A stretch of DNA of 64,000 nucleotides, from assembly GCA_029449245.1 (NCBI GenBank), contig JANATF010000007.1:682001-746000 (forward strand), read 5' to 3'. The stretch is from Mortierella alpina. Taxonomy: Eukaryota; Mortierellomycota; Mortierellomycetes; Mortierellales; Mortierellaceae. The notes under the pieces were generated by a model, which saw nothing but the letters and a program-made list of their open reading frames with translations, was not told the origin of the DNA and made no database searches. The position numbers were made by a program, and so were the translations under genes. Shown here piece after piece: positions 1 through 10,116 of the stretch (position 1 is the first letter of the stretch; every line of letters starts with the position of its first letter).

Positions 1-312
1 GGAGTTCGGATACCAGGGCAGGACGGACGTGCCGGTATGGCTGCGATTGTGTCCAAAAGCACCATGGATTGGGACAAGTTTGCAGCGTATGCACTCAAGA
101 ACCTGCCACGGTATTCTGTTCCGATCTTTATCCGCAAGATGCCCGAGATGGAGATCACAGGGACGTTCAAACAGCGCAAGGTCGAGTTGGTGAATGAGGG
201 AATCGATCCCAGGACGGTTGCCAACGAGATGCTGTGGTTGGACGGGCACCTATACAAGCCGTTCAAGGCCGCCGAGCACCAGCGCGTCATCAGCGGCAAG
301 GCTAAACTATAG
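1..312 (+). CDS. Very-long-chain acyl-CoA synthetase / fatty acid transporter, C-terminal part
   Basis: This is the 3' end of a gene that starts before the window. The reading frame is open from base 1 and includes the family signature GVRIPGQDGRAGMAA ahead of the methionine at base 37, so that ATG is internal. The later TGTFKQRKVELVNEG segment and the C-terminal YKPF are typical of the FAT1/SLC27 (FATP) branch of the AMP-binding synthetases, which activate very-long-chain fatty acids to CoA esters and help import them. Only the small C-terminal cap domain is present, about 103 residues. The protein ends in AKL, a plausible type 1 peroxisomal targeting signal. That would place at least part of the enzyme at peroxisomes, as is known for yeast Fat1. 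Family assignment is firm; the exact substrate and location are inferred. Confidence 0.9.
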   Translation, partial: GVRIPGQDGRAGMAAIVSKSTMDWDKFAAYALKNLPRYSVPIFIRKMPEMEITGTFKQRKVELVNEGIDPRTVANEMLWLDGHLYKPFKAAEHQRVISGKAKL

Positions 313-2074
313 TTCTTTGTAAGGCGCGTGCGCCAGCGCAATACAATTCCCCGCTTTGTCCATTCCTGTTCACCCTAATGTCCTCTGGTCTTTCGAAACC
401 GTCGGGTTCTGTGTGATACCATCCTATGAACCCTCATTTTTGTGTCTTGAGGTCTCGTCTCTGTTCCGTTCTTCTTTGCTCGCTTCCTTTTGCCTCCTTT
501 GCTTCTCGTTCTGTCGCTGTAGTCTCCATTGGTTGCATTGTGCATCGCTTGAATAGAACATCGACTGCATTTTGATTCCAAGGTGTCACACATTCGCCTA
601 CGCTGCTGCTTTTTCCTCCCATCACCCTCCCTATTCACCTGTACATAGACCATATCCATCGCCGTTTTCCAACCCCACTTTGTGTTTATTCTAGAATGCC
701 AGCATCGATCGAGATCCACCTGTCTTCACCCACACGCCAAAGTCTACTCGCGTCCTTCCATCCACATCCAAGCAACTCTACGCCACCTGTTCAGCAATAT
801 CCTCATCTAGCAGCAGCTATCGAGTAAGTGTTCATTCATTCAGTAACCTTCGCTTCTTGAAGCCGTTTATTATTATTTATTTTCTTTGGCTCGTCCCCTT
901 TTTTCATTACGTTCTTTGTGCTTGGCCCAAGCTTCAATGGTTTCCATTAACCAAAAAAAAAGGGGGTGAGGAGGGGGACGAGGATGGGAGGCGAGGGGAT
1001 GGGTGGAAGGATAACTGTTGTTTGCACACACCACGATGACTTGCCATTTTTTCAACGCATCTCCTATGCACCTCTTAGGCATCGCCTATTCAGACGATCC
1101 TTCGAGGAAAAAAATGACTAGAAACAGAACAGACGTCCCTCGTTGTCGGAAAACGAGGGGCCTCTTAAAAAGGCACGCATTGATCGCGATCGTCCACTTA
1201 GCGCAATACGCCTTTGGTCAACAACCGACTTTTTACCTTTCTTTTCTTTTTACAAGTGCTGGAGTTGTGTGGGAATCAAGGACTGGCAAGTGTTTTGTTT
1301 GACCAGGCATTGTTGGTCTCATTGGGGGCGCACCATTATTTTAGCACTCGAGTTTGGCGAAGAACATTTTAAGTTTACAGTGCGGGTTGTACCAGTGCAG
1401 ATTGCGGTACATGTGAGGGTGTACGTGCTAGACACACGAGCGAGAAGGACGGAAGATATGACGATGAGCTGCACAATTTCATGGCCAGGGTGGTGCTCAC
1501 AGACAGCAAGCATGCGCTGGATGCATTGTTGTCTTATGCATTGCTCGCCTTTCATGTTCTGGAGAAGGAGACAGACAGAGAGACAGAGAGAGAGGAACAG
1601 AGAGTGGTAGGGATGGAGAAAAAGAGGGGTCCAAATCAAAAGATATCCGCTGGAGACAATCAGAGAGCAGCAACAAAAAAAAACAAGCCGAGATCTCGCA
1701 GTGGGTGAGGTCAGAGTGGTGACAGGGAGCAGAGGTCCGAATGGCGAGGGAACGTGCGCGCTGTCGACGAGTGGCCAGCGTGGCACTATCGCCCCCCTTG
1801 CCTGCCTCATTTCCAGCGGCCGCTGTCGCCATGCATGGCTCCAGCAGCGCGGTGTTCCCGGCCTTGCTTGAGGCGCTGCAGCGTTGCGGTTGCTTGCAAC
1901 TCTCGCTTGATCCAGCTTTGTGCTGCTGCGACAGCGACGAGGCAGGCTTTGATTTTTTCGCTGCTGCTTTATAAATTGGATGTTCTGGTTGCCCTTTTCC
2001 CTCTTCTTCGTCCCTTTCTTGTTTTTTCTCGCTCGTGCGCACTACCCCCGTTCGCTCCCACATCGCCCATTCAC
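313..2074. other. Intergenic region with the promoter of the Sfp1-like gene
   Basis: No protein family is recognised in the short open frames here, and their composition is simple-sequence-like. The stretch is rich in A-runs, CT tracts and GA tracts (for example a GACAGAGAG-type run near 1570-1615). The final 110 bases look like a promoter and leader, with a TATA box and a long pyrimidine tract before the first in-frame ATG. Confidence 0.6.
1970..1975 (+). promoter_or_regulatory. TATA box of the Sfp1-like gene
   Basis: TATAAA lies about 105 bases before the first in-frame ATG (2075). It is followed by a strongly pyrimidine-rich leader (about 1983-2035), a common arrangement around fungal transcription starts. 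The position supports starting the protein at 2075 or 2093, not at earlier in-frame codons, which would lie upstream of the TATA box. Confidence 0.5.
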
Positions 2075-4198
2075 ATGCATATCTTAACGTCCATGTCTGC
2101 TCCGTACTACCCCCACAAAGCCCTGCCGGCCATCTCCATATCCTGCAGCCATCCCCCGAATCCCATTCGCGAGAGCACATCTAGAGACATGGAGGCAAAG
2201 CCTTTCGTCACCCCTTCCGACTCTATTTACACCAGCCCCGCAACGCTTCCCTCGGCAATAGCCATCACTGCGACTGCGGCGGATGTGCCCTTCTCCCATC
2301 CCTCCCTCCACCCTTCCTCCTACTCATCCTTCTCTTCCTGGAATCCCATGGACCTCTCGTCATCCTCTTTTAGGTTCGAACACGACCCTGAGCGACAGCA
2401 GTCCCCGTCCTTTGCCGCAGACAACGTCCACGCACGCGAGTTTGAGACGGCGTTCTGTCGCGATTTCCACTGCTGCGGGCTCCGTCTGGTAGATCTGCAC
2501 GACTTGCTGCAGCACTATGAGGAGTGCCATGTCCGCTTTGAGGAGGAAGAGGACGATGAGTTTGCAGACAACGACTCTGAGCTCTTTGACGAGGATGGCT
2601 GGAGCGACTCTGACTCTGCGCCCTCGAGCCCGTCATCGACCACACCTCCTGGATCAGGACTCGGCTTGGGAGGTGTCTCGGCAGGAGCGATGGGTGAGCC
2701 AGATCTGGCTGCCGCAGCGGGCCATTTCCTCCCGCCCAACCTATACTCACATGGTCCGCGAGCCAATCACGGCCTTGCGTCGCACCCGCTCATCCACTCC
2801 ACACACCCGCTCTACCGCCACCCCAGTGGCAGCAGGTCTTCCATAGACATGGACTTGGATCCAACGACCGCTCGCAACTCGACCACTTACGCGCTAGATG
2901 CGTTCACTGCAAGTTTTAGCGGGCCATCCAAACGCAAAGCGGTTGTTTCTCTGGCGGACATCTACTCCGAGGATGACAGTGATGTCGGCGGCGACGTCAA
3001 AAAACCGTTTGCACGGCCAAAAATGAACAGGTCTATGGCAGGGGCATATGATGCCTTGGTGCCCAATGCGAAGCGCCTAGCTACAGAATCGAACGCAAGG
3101 TAGGCGACTGACCCCTCCTTACGCCAGGATGTTGCGCTTTATGAAATTGGTAATTTGAATCAGAGCGCTGTGTCTAACATCGCTCCTAAAAATAGTGGCG
3201 ACGGGTCTCTTGATAAACAGCAGGATGCCCTACTGAATTCAGCAATGTTTGCGCACCCTCCCACACGCATTGGGCCACTATCGACTCGACACCCGCTGGA
3301 TACATCGGCCTCACCTTACGTCGCGGCTGCAGTCGATTTGATGCGCCAGCGCGATGAAGTTTTTAGTTTGATGGAGGACATTACCAGGACAGGAAGCGCC
3401 AACGCTGGTGATAAGCCTTATAGATGTACTGTCCTCGGATGCGACAAAGCCTACAAAAACCCGAACGGACTCAAGTACCACAATCTCCACGGCCACTGCT
3501 CCTCTGGTGGGATGAGCGAAACAGATTCGCCCGAGACAAAGCCATACGTATGCACCTTTCTGGAATGCGGCAAGAGATACAAGAATCTGAATGGACTCAA
3601 GTACCACATCGAGCATTCGCACCCCAACTTGACAGCCGCCTTGAGAGCCCATCAATCTGGACTAGTGAACCCTGCAATTTTCGGACCTTATCCTAACCAG
3701 GCAGCCATGACGATAGCGGCGGCTCTGCAGGCTGTGAACTCTAGCCCGATGATGATGGCCGCTGCAAACGCCATCATGACAGCGCAAGCTGCCAATGCAG
3801 CCAATGCAGCCAGTGTAGCAGTCAACACAGCCAGTGCCACTGTCAACGGAGTATCCGGTCCGGGATCGTGCACTGGATCAGGAGCTACTCTTGGACCTGG
3901 GCCATTAATCCCAGCAGCTCCGCCATCCTGTCCACCGGGGCCACGTCCCACAGCTGCGGCTAGTATAAGCCAGAGGATAGGGACCGGTCCGCCAGGAATC
4001 AGTGCTGGATTAGTCCCAGGAACAGGTCCTGGCATTGCGCCTCGACCTAGGTCCGTTTGCAAAGAATCGAACCTTGAGAGTGCTGGTGATGCAAGAAACT
4101 CAATCGAATCCATGCCCACTAATATATATTCTGCTTCCATGTCTTCGGGGCCGCTCTCGATGACCATCTCGGCTGTGCCCACCGAGTGTAACCAGTAA
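2075..4198 (+). CDS. SFP1: Sfp1-like C2H2 zinc-finger transcription factor
   Basis: Sfp1 proteins drive ribosomal-protein and ribosome-biogenesis genes in the nucleus in response to nutrients and TOR signalling. Exon 1 (2075-3099) carries the N-terminal block with FCRDFHCCG..LHDLLQHYEECHV, an atypical CC..H..H finger found in this family, followed by a very acidic stretch. Exon 2 (from about 3196) carries two C2H2 fingers in the Sfp1 style, each with the KAYKNPNGLKYH or KRYKNLNGLKYH core, then an Ala/Gly/Pro-rich low-complexity tail. The proposed intron 3100-3195 has a GTAGGC donor, a CTAAC branch site at 3174-3178 and a TAG acceptor, and it preserves the frame. The start is 2075 or 2093 (MSAPYYPHK). 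The C-terminus is uncertain: without a further intron the stop is at 4196-4198, but a good GTAAGC donor sits at 4195. About 675 residues as drawn. Confidence 0.85.
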
Positions 4199-4339
4199 GC
4201 GCACTGAATGCGCCAAACCATACTTCCCAATAAAACAATCGAGTCTCACACAGCGAGATATAATAACGTTCTTGTCAACGATACTGATGATGACCGGCAG
4301 GCGATCATGGCCATGCTCCGTCACGCTCCGAGTTTTTGA

Positions 4340-4552
4340 TTGTGTACCAACAGGGAGCTAGAGTTGAGACGCAAGGTCGAGGATGTCTTTTGTGAAAAGG
4401 TGCTCGGTCGCAAGGTGCTACGCCGGACGGGGGAGCGCAGGAATGGGATCAGTGCAGAGAAGGCAGCAACTGCACTAGCAGAGCATATTCAGAATTTGAG
4501 TATACGGGCGATTGTGCGGTATAGGACACTCTACACGAGGAGAACACCATGA
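4340..4552 (+). CDS. Possible last exon of the Sfp1-like gene
   Basis: If the GTAAGC donor at 4195 is used with the acceptor ending at 4353 (ACCAACAG), the frame continues into 4354-4552 and gives a basic, helix-prone tail containing ELELRRKVEDVF and AEKAATALAEHIQNL. The summed exon length stays a multiple of three (2223 nt). An alternative intron, 4188-4253, would instead end the protein at 4339 with a short acidic tail. I recognise no domain in this tail. It may also be untranslated 3' sequence. Confidence 0.35.
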   Translation: MCTNRELELRRKVEDVFCEKVLGRKVLRRTGERRNGISAEKAATALAEHIQNLSIRAIVRYRTLYTRRTP

Positions 4553-4891
4553 AGCGAGTGCTGTGGGAGGCCAGCACCTCTCAGCTGGAGAGAGTGGGCC
4601 AGCCGGGCAATAGCGCAGTGGACGTAAGATTCGGGTTGCTGTCATCGACATCGATGCTAAAATGTAGAAGGCCGCAACCCTAGAGGGCTGAGGATCCTGT
4701 AGAACGTAGTCCTTCGATTGCAATGATTCCGCTCAACACCTGCAAGTCTTGTACGTGCCCAAAATCCAAGTCCAGCAGACGCACGCGCTCGCACAGACCA
4801 TCTGTAGAAGTATATCTTTATTGCTACCTTGTGACAGAAACCTCGACAGCTGGCGCTGCTTAAAGTGAAGTACCAAGTCGCCAAGGGTGCA

Positions 4892-4910
4892 CCCCCCCCC
4901 CCCCCCCCCC
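4892..4910. repeat. Poly-C homopolymer, 19 bases
   Basis: Nineteen consecutive C residues on the + strand (G on the - strand), immediately before the hairpin repeat array. The length may vary between strains or be mis-sequenced. Confidence 0.95.
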
Positions 4911-4954
4911 TCGATTTGATATAGCGGAGAGTAGTCGCCCCGCGGCTCTTGTCT

Positions 4955-5390
4955 TTTTTATAGCGGCAAGAGCACCAGGAAGGCCTTTGCCATTTGTAGA
5001 GCGAGCAGAAGGGCACTCGCTGCTTTTTTATAGTGGTACATTCCACTGCCAGTGTCTTTTTGTAGAGCGAGCAAGGGCACTCGCGCGTTCTTTTAAGTGG
5101 TTGTTCCCACTGACCATTGTCTTTCGAGCGAGCAAAGGCACTCTCTGCGTTTTTTAGAGCGGTTGTCTCCACTGTCCTTTGGTTTTGTATAACGAGCAAG
5201 AACACCACCCACAGAGTTTGTTAAAGAGGTTGCCCCTCCACTGCCCTTCTGTTTGTATAGCGATCAAGAGCATCCGCGCTTTTTTTAGAGTGTTTGTCTC
5301 CATTGCGATCGTCTTCAGAGCGGGCAAGCACTCGCTGTGTTTTTTGGAGTGGCCTCTCTGCGCGGCTCGGGGTTTCCTATGGCGAGCATG
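4955..5390. repeat. Degenerate ~65-bp tandem repeat with paired hairpins, about 6-7 units
   Basis: Units begin near 4955 (degenerate), 4995, 5061, 5124, 5187, 5254, 5317 and 5377 (degenerate). A typical unit reads TGTAGAGCGAGCAAGGGCAC, then CTCGC, a T-run, AGTGGTTGTCTCCACT and a CT-rich tail. Each better unit has two inverted-repeat stems: GCGAG pairing with CTCGC, and AGTGG pairing with CCACT. Several variants keep the pairing, for example GCGGG with CTCGC by a wobble pair, and GAGG with CCTC in the unit at 5187. No coding potential is evident. Confidence 0.7.
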
Positions 5391-5874
5391 TGGAAAAGAA
5401 AGCTTAAACGCGTAAGATGTAATGAACTTGTCCACTGCAAGAGTGCATCCTGGTGGCAGACGAGCTTTCGCGCTCGCATTGGCGTCCAAAGCGCCACTCA
5501 AAGCATCATGACATTTGCCCGCCGCCTCAACAACGCCAGCCGATTATGATCTATCCAAGGCGCATACACACCAAGGCTCATTAAAGCACCCAAGGACGCC
5601 TTTATGCGCTCCGATTGAATCAAAGCTCACCATCACAGCAGCAGTAGCAGCAGCGGTGACTTCAGGAACCGTGACCCCTGCTGTGCCATTACTCGCAACA
5701 CATCAGCATAGGACAACGAACAGGAACTGAAGCTGTGGGTTCCGCTTGCACAGGCCTGGGGCCATACAAAAAGAAAAATTGAACCTAAGCCTCATGTTTA
5801 TTTTCTCAATATGCTGGTTGTGCACAAAGCGCTTGCAAAGCAAAGCATCCCTCATTCATAACCAAGGCTCAGCC

Positions 5875-6539
5875 ATGTCCAAGAAGCTCGCCGCCCAGGC
5901 ATTAGACGCCTTGCTCAGCAGTCAGTCGACCATCCCGAAAAAGAACTCATCCACTACCGTGCTAAAGAAGACGACGAAAAAGGGCAAAGTGCAAAAGGAC
6001 CGCTTACCAGCAACTAAAACCGGACTTAAAAAGATCAAGCACGAGCTGCGATACGGACATTCGGTCAGGAGGACGCAGGAAGAGAAGGAATCCAAAGAGA
6101 ACCCATTGGGTAACGTTGCGTAGCTCATTTCGTTGATTTTCTAGTCGCAGCCTCGATCAAGGACTTTGTTCTGAACAAGCATGGTTTGTGTCACAAGCAT
6201 ATACTTACCACATTCGTGAACGATAATGTAGAGAGACTGAAATCGCAACAGGAGAAGGAGCAGGCTATCGTGGAGAGGAATCTGAACTACTACAAGGTCA
6301 CCAACCGCGTGTCGAAGAAGGAACTTGAACTTCGCAAAAAGGTGAGGAGCCGAGAATCATGTGTGCAGTGCACAGCACGATTGCATATGCCCTGTTTGCC
6401 GGGGGGGATTGGCCTATTAACGTCCCTTTTTACCGCGGCACACCTGTAGATCAAGCTCCTTCGTGAAAAGTCCAATGGAGAGACTAGTAGTAGGAAAACA
6501 GCTACAGAGCAAGACGAGTCCGATGGCGAAGATTTTTGA
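5875..6539 (+). CDS. Small basic protein of unknown function, four exons
   Basis: Predicted exons are 5875-6109, 6145-6183, 6232-6341 and 6450-6539 (474 nt, 157 aa). Every junction is GT-AG and the phases agree (1, 1, 0). The introns are short (35, 48 and 108 bases). The protein is lysine-rich at the N-terminus (KKTTKKGKVQKDR), has a charged helical middle (LKSQQEKEQAIVERNLNYYK) and ends in an acidic EQDESDGEDF tail. This composition resembles small nucleolar ribosome-biogenesis proteins. An Rrt14-type protein is one possibility, but I do not recognise a defining motif and assign no function. The coherent splicing and fungal codon pattern make it very likely a real gene. Confidence 0.7.
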
Positions 6540-6639
6540 GGCGAAGCTTTCTCACTGCAAATAAAATGACCCCAAAAAAATATTGGAATTGCACGGTTTT
6601 TGCCACAGTTTCCATTCACTCACGGACACAGGTTTGGGC

Positions 6640-8192
6640 ATGAAGGCTGCCGCAGCGGAGCTGATCAGGATATGGACCGAGGCTCTGGTGCCCGTCTGCA
6701 ACCACAGCTTGAGTCATGCCAGACAGGAAGTGAAATGGTTGCTGCTGCATTCCAAACACATCGCTGTGACTCAATCCACACCCAACGCACTCGCAGGAGA
6801 CCGCCTCAACCTAGATGAAAAAACCAACGGTTGCACAGGCCCCAGCGGAACCAGAGGCGGCCTATCGGATAAGGAGGTTGAGCTGATGCAAGGTTTTGTC
6901 GACCAGAGAACCAAAGGTCGAAAACCACTGCAGTACATCCTTGGTAAAGACTTCTCGGCAATAATGATTCGACAGGCGACTTTTTGTTTGGCCCACTTAA
7001 GGCCATGTAGCTGAGTTGCTTTGTTGTCTTTGATAGGCACTCAGCCGTTTATGGACCTTGAGATCCTCGTCAGGCCTCCAACTTTGATACCAAGGTACAG
7101 TTGCTACGGTCAAAACTGGAACATAACTCATAACGATGGATCGCGAAAGAGTGCTTATGTGTACTCATTTTTCTCACATCTGTCGGTATTAGGTGGGAGA
7201 CGGAGGAATGGACATCGCGCCTCGCTACAATTCTTAAGAGTGAACCGGGCTTGCTGCAGAAAAGCAAGGACTTTTCCTTGTTGCCCCTGCACCATCCACG
7301 AGCTTTCAATATCCTGGACCTCTGCTCTGGGTCCGGATGTATCTCTCTTGGACTCGCCTCCGCGCTCCCTGCAGGATCATGCAACATCATTGGCGTCGAT
7401 ATCCACCCAAAGGCCATCGAGCTCGCAAGAGAGAACCAGATCAAGAACTTTCAGATGCTGAACCAGAATAGAGTCTTGTTCCGTAAAGCGGACCTTCAGG
7501 AGCCGACAGCAGTCGACACGTTCTTGAGCTGGCTGACAGAAGACCAGGATAGGGGTCATCGCCACCACAATGTTCCTGGAACAATGCAAAACAGCGATGC
7601 TGTAAATTCATTACCGACCACAAATGCAAAGCTGCGGTCGCTCGCAGGATACAACCTCGTGGTCTCCAACCCACCGTACATTGCACACTCAGAGTACGAG
7701 ACGTTAGAGCCAGAGGTGGCGCTGTGGGAGGATCCTAAGGCACTGCTGGCGGACGAGGAAGGCCTGGTGTTTTATCCACGGATAGCCAACCTTGCGATGG
7801 AAGTCCTACATCGACAAGAGGAAACTTTATCTTTGTCGCGCAGAATGAACCACCCATTGCAGGCACCTTGTTCCGACTATACCTTAACAACGCCAACGAC
7901 AATGACAACAACAGATCCAGAGGCAAAACTAGACCCAGGAACCCTTGAGAGAATCCACGGTGACGATAACGACAATGACGTTAGCAACGGCGCCGATGGA
8001 TTTGCTGCAGAACGTCATTGGAGAAACGGACCTGATATGGATAAAGTGAGAATTCCAGAGCTAGTGCTGGAGATTGGAGGCGATCACCAAGTCGAGTCTG
8101 TGACTGAAGCGGTTCGACGGGCTGGCTTTCGCCGCGTGGAGGTTTGGAAGGATCTTGCAGACAGGGCGCGATGTATTGTTGCTGCTCGATAG
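6640..8192 (+). CDS. MTQ1: Mtq1/HemK-type protein N5-glutamine methyltransferase
   Basis: This SAM-dependent enzyme family methylates the glutamine of the GGQ motif in peptide-chain release factors; the fungal Mtq1 form acts on the mitochondrial release factor. Predicted exons are 6640-6943, 7037-7094 and 7193-8192 (1362 nt, 453 aa) with matching phases. The small middle exon encodes GTQPFMDLEILVRPPTLIPR, and the IPRWETE that spans the next junction is the conserved region before motif I. Exon 3 has LDLCSGSGCISLGLA (SAM motif I), IGVDIHPKAIELARENQI, the catalytic VVSNPPYI, LADEEGL, and the C-terminal VLEIGGDHQVESV. A low-complexity Thr/Asp/Asn-rich insertion of about 60 residues (about 7830-8040) separates the last core strands and is not typical of bacterial homologues. 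The ATG at 6640 is the first good in-frame start; an upstream targeting exon cannot be excluded. Confidence 0.88.
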
Positions 8193-8269
8193 TCCATAAA
8201 CCCACTCTACAGTATCTCCGATGTATGATATTCTGATTGCAATATTATGTATTTAAGCATGCAGGACAG

Positions 8270-9518
8270 CTAGTTAGAGGCACCGCTGTATCCACTTGGG
8301 TTTCCACGCTGCCATCTCCAAAGATCCGCGCACATCTCGTCCAATGACTTTTCTGCCTTCCAGTTCAGTTCCCGGTTGGCGAGACGAGGGTCGGCAGTGA
8401 GGTTAGGGACATCGCCGGGACGACGGCCAATGATGACATGGGGTAGCTCCCGGCCAACAGCCTTGTTGAAGGCCTTGATCATGTCCATGACAGAGTACCC
8501 CGTGCCCGTGCCCAGGTTATATGCCTTGCAGCCATAGGTTCCCGCAGCCTGCTCCTGATCCAGCTTTTCCAGCGCTGCAACGTGGCCTTGCGCGAGATCT
8601 ACCACGTGAAGGTAATCACTAAGATGATAACGATGAAAATATTAGTGAAATAGTCCAAACGATCTATCCATCAAGATGACATGATAGCCTCTCGAGAGAG
8701 TCTTACCGAATGCAGGTGCCGTCTGCTGTAGGGTAATCGTCACCAAAGACGGAGAGCTTTTCTAGATTTCCGACAGCGACTTGAGCCAGGAAGGGCATGA
8801 GGTTGTTGGGAATCCCCTGAGGATCCTCGCCCATGATGCCACTTGGGTGTGCGCCTGCGGGGTTGAAGTATCTCAACAGGACCGCACTCCACTCGTAGTT
8901 TTGCTCAACAACCTCTTTGGCCTCCTCGCGCTCCTTGACATACTGCTGTTGCTTCAGAACAGAGGCGACACAGAGATCCTTGATGATGTGTTCCAAAAAG
9001 ACTTTTGTGCGACCATAAGGACTCATCGAGGCCACGATAGGTGACTCTTCGGGGATGGGGATCTTTGGTGGCTCGCCGTAGACGGTTGCAGATGACGAAA
9101 AAACGATGCGGCGGACATGGAACTCGTCCATGACCTGGAGCAGGTTGACGGTGCCCGAGATGTTGACATTGTAGTAGTCGAGAGGGATGCGACCTGATTC
9201 ACCCACGGCCTTGCGCCCGGCAAAGTGGATCACGGCCGAGATCTCTGGATGGGTCTCAAAGACCTTGCAGAGTCCTGCACGGTCAAGAATGTCGACCTGG
9301 AAGAAGGGGATCAGGCTCTCGACAGGGATGGCGGTGTCCCGGTCGCCAGTGGAGATGCCATATAGTGTGTGGACCCGACGCAGGGCCTCATACGACGAGT
9401 TGGAGAGGTTGTCGACGACGACGACCCTGTAGCCGGTCTCGAGCAGACGCAAGACTGTGTGCGAGCCGATGTAGCCACAGCCGCCGGTGACGAGGATGGT
9501 TTGCTTGGATGGGGACAT
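8270..9518 (-). CDS. UDP-glucose 4-epimerase
   Basis: It interconverts UDP-glucose and UDP-galactose (Leloir pathway, also supplying UDP-galactose for glycans), in the cytosol. Exons on the minus strand are 9518-8707 and 8618-8270 (1161 nt, 386 aa), joined by an 88-base intron with GTAAGA donor and TTAG acceptor; phase 2 is kept across R-DYLHVVDLA. Residues 12-20, GGCGYIGSH, form the NAD-binding Rossmann glycine motif. FSSSATVYG and the later PYGRTK contain the catalytic Ser and YxxxK. The C-terminal NLGTGTGYSVMDMI and GRRPGDVPNLTADP are classic GalE. A charged insertion (QQQYVKEREEAKEVVEQ) makes it longer than the bacterial enzyme. It lacks the C-terminal mutarotase domain of budding-yeast Gal10. 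Confidence 0.93.
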
Positions 9519-10116
9519 GAAGCAGGGGGTGTGATGAAAACGAGCAAGGTGAGGGAAAGAAGGAAGGAAGGAATGGAGACGGATGAGGCAGAGAAAAAAG
9601 GAGCGCGAGTGGCCCTAAAATATTGCTCTCGTGTTCGCTGCTCTCCGCCTCCTGTCGGTCGACCACCTCCAGCCAGGGTAGCCATACTCCTCACGTAGCC
9701 TCGCGGCCTCGCCTCCTGGCCCGCCGCTTGCAGCGCCCAGGACACAGAGCGAGGTGCGCAGGCGCATGCATGCATGCACTCCGGCAGCTGAGGCAGCGCA
9801 GGGCCCAGGCAGGTGGCAGATAGCCATACATCGACGCTTGTGCGAGCTCGCAGATCGCTGTGCCTATATCTGTATCCGTATCGTGCCTATCCTTATCATA
9901 GTTATCAATTGATTGCAGCAACAGTCCAGCGGCTCCCACTCTCCACAGATGCCAGCCCTGTGCTCTTCACGCCCCAGCATCAACAGACGGTAGCCATCCA
10001 CAGAACTTGGCGGCAAGTGTTTTGAAATTGTATTTTTAGACCTTCCGAGAGAGCGGCGGCGGGTATTTTGGGAACATTGTGCAAAAATAACTACATGTAC
10101 ATGTACAGGAAGATCA
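9519..10116. other. Spacer between the epimerase and RhoGAP genes
   Basis: On the minus strand this holds the 3' flank of the RhoGAP gene and the promoter and leader of the epimerase. The bases next to the epimerase start are CT-rich on the minus strand. I see no further gene; open frames here look like chance. Confidence 0.55.

Larger units (their letters stand above)
4553..5874. other. Noncoding region with repeat array
   Basis: No convincing protein gene. It holds a 19-base C run and a degenerate ~65-base tandem repeat (listed separately). From about 5390 there is unremarkable sequence with a short CAGCAGTAGCAGCAGC run near 5636-5655, ending in the leader of the next gene. Confidence 0.6.

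Noticed and set aside
1319-2180. Long minus-strand open frames opposite the Sfp1 promoter
   Set aside because: They are complements of CT/GA-rich simple sequence and of the Sfp1 exon; no family motif.
4560-4640. Possible tRNA-like fold after the Sfp1-like gene
   Set aside because: No A-box/B-box pair or acceptor stem could be found by eye. I found no convincing tRNA or rRNA gene anywhere in the window.
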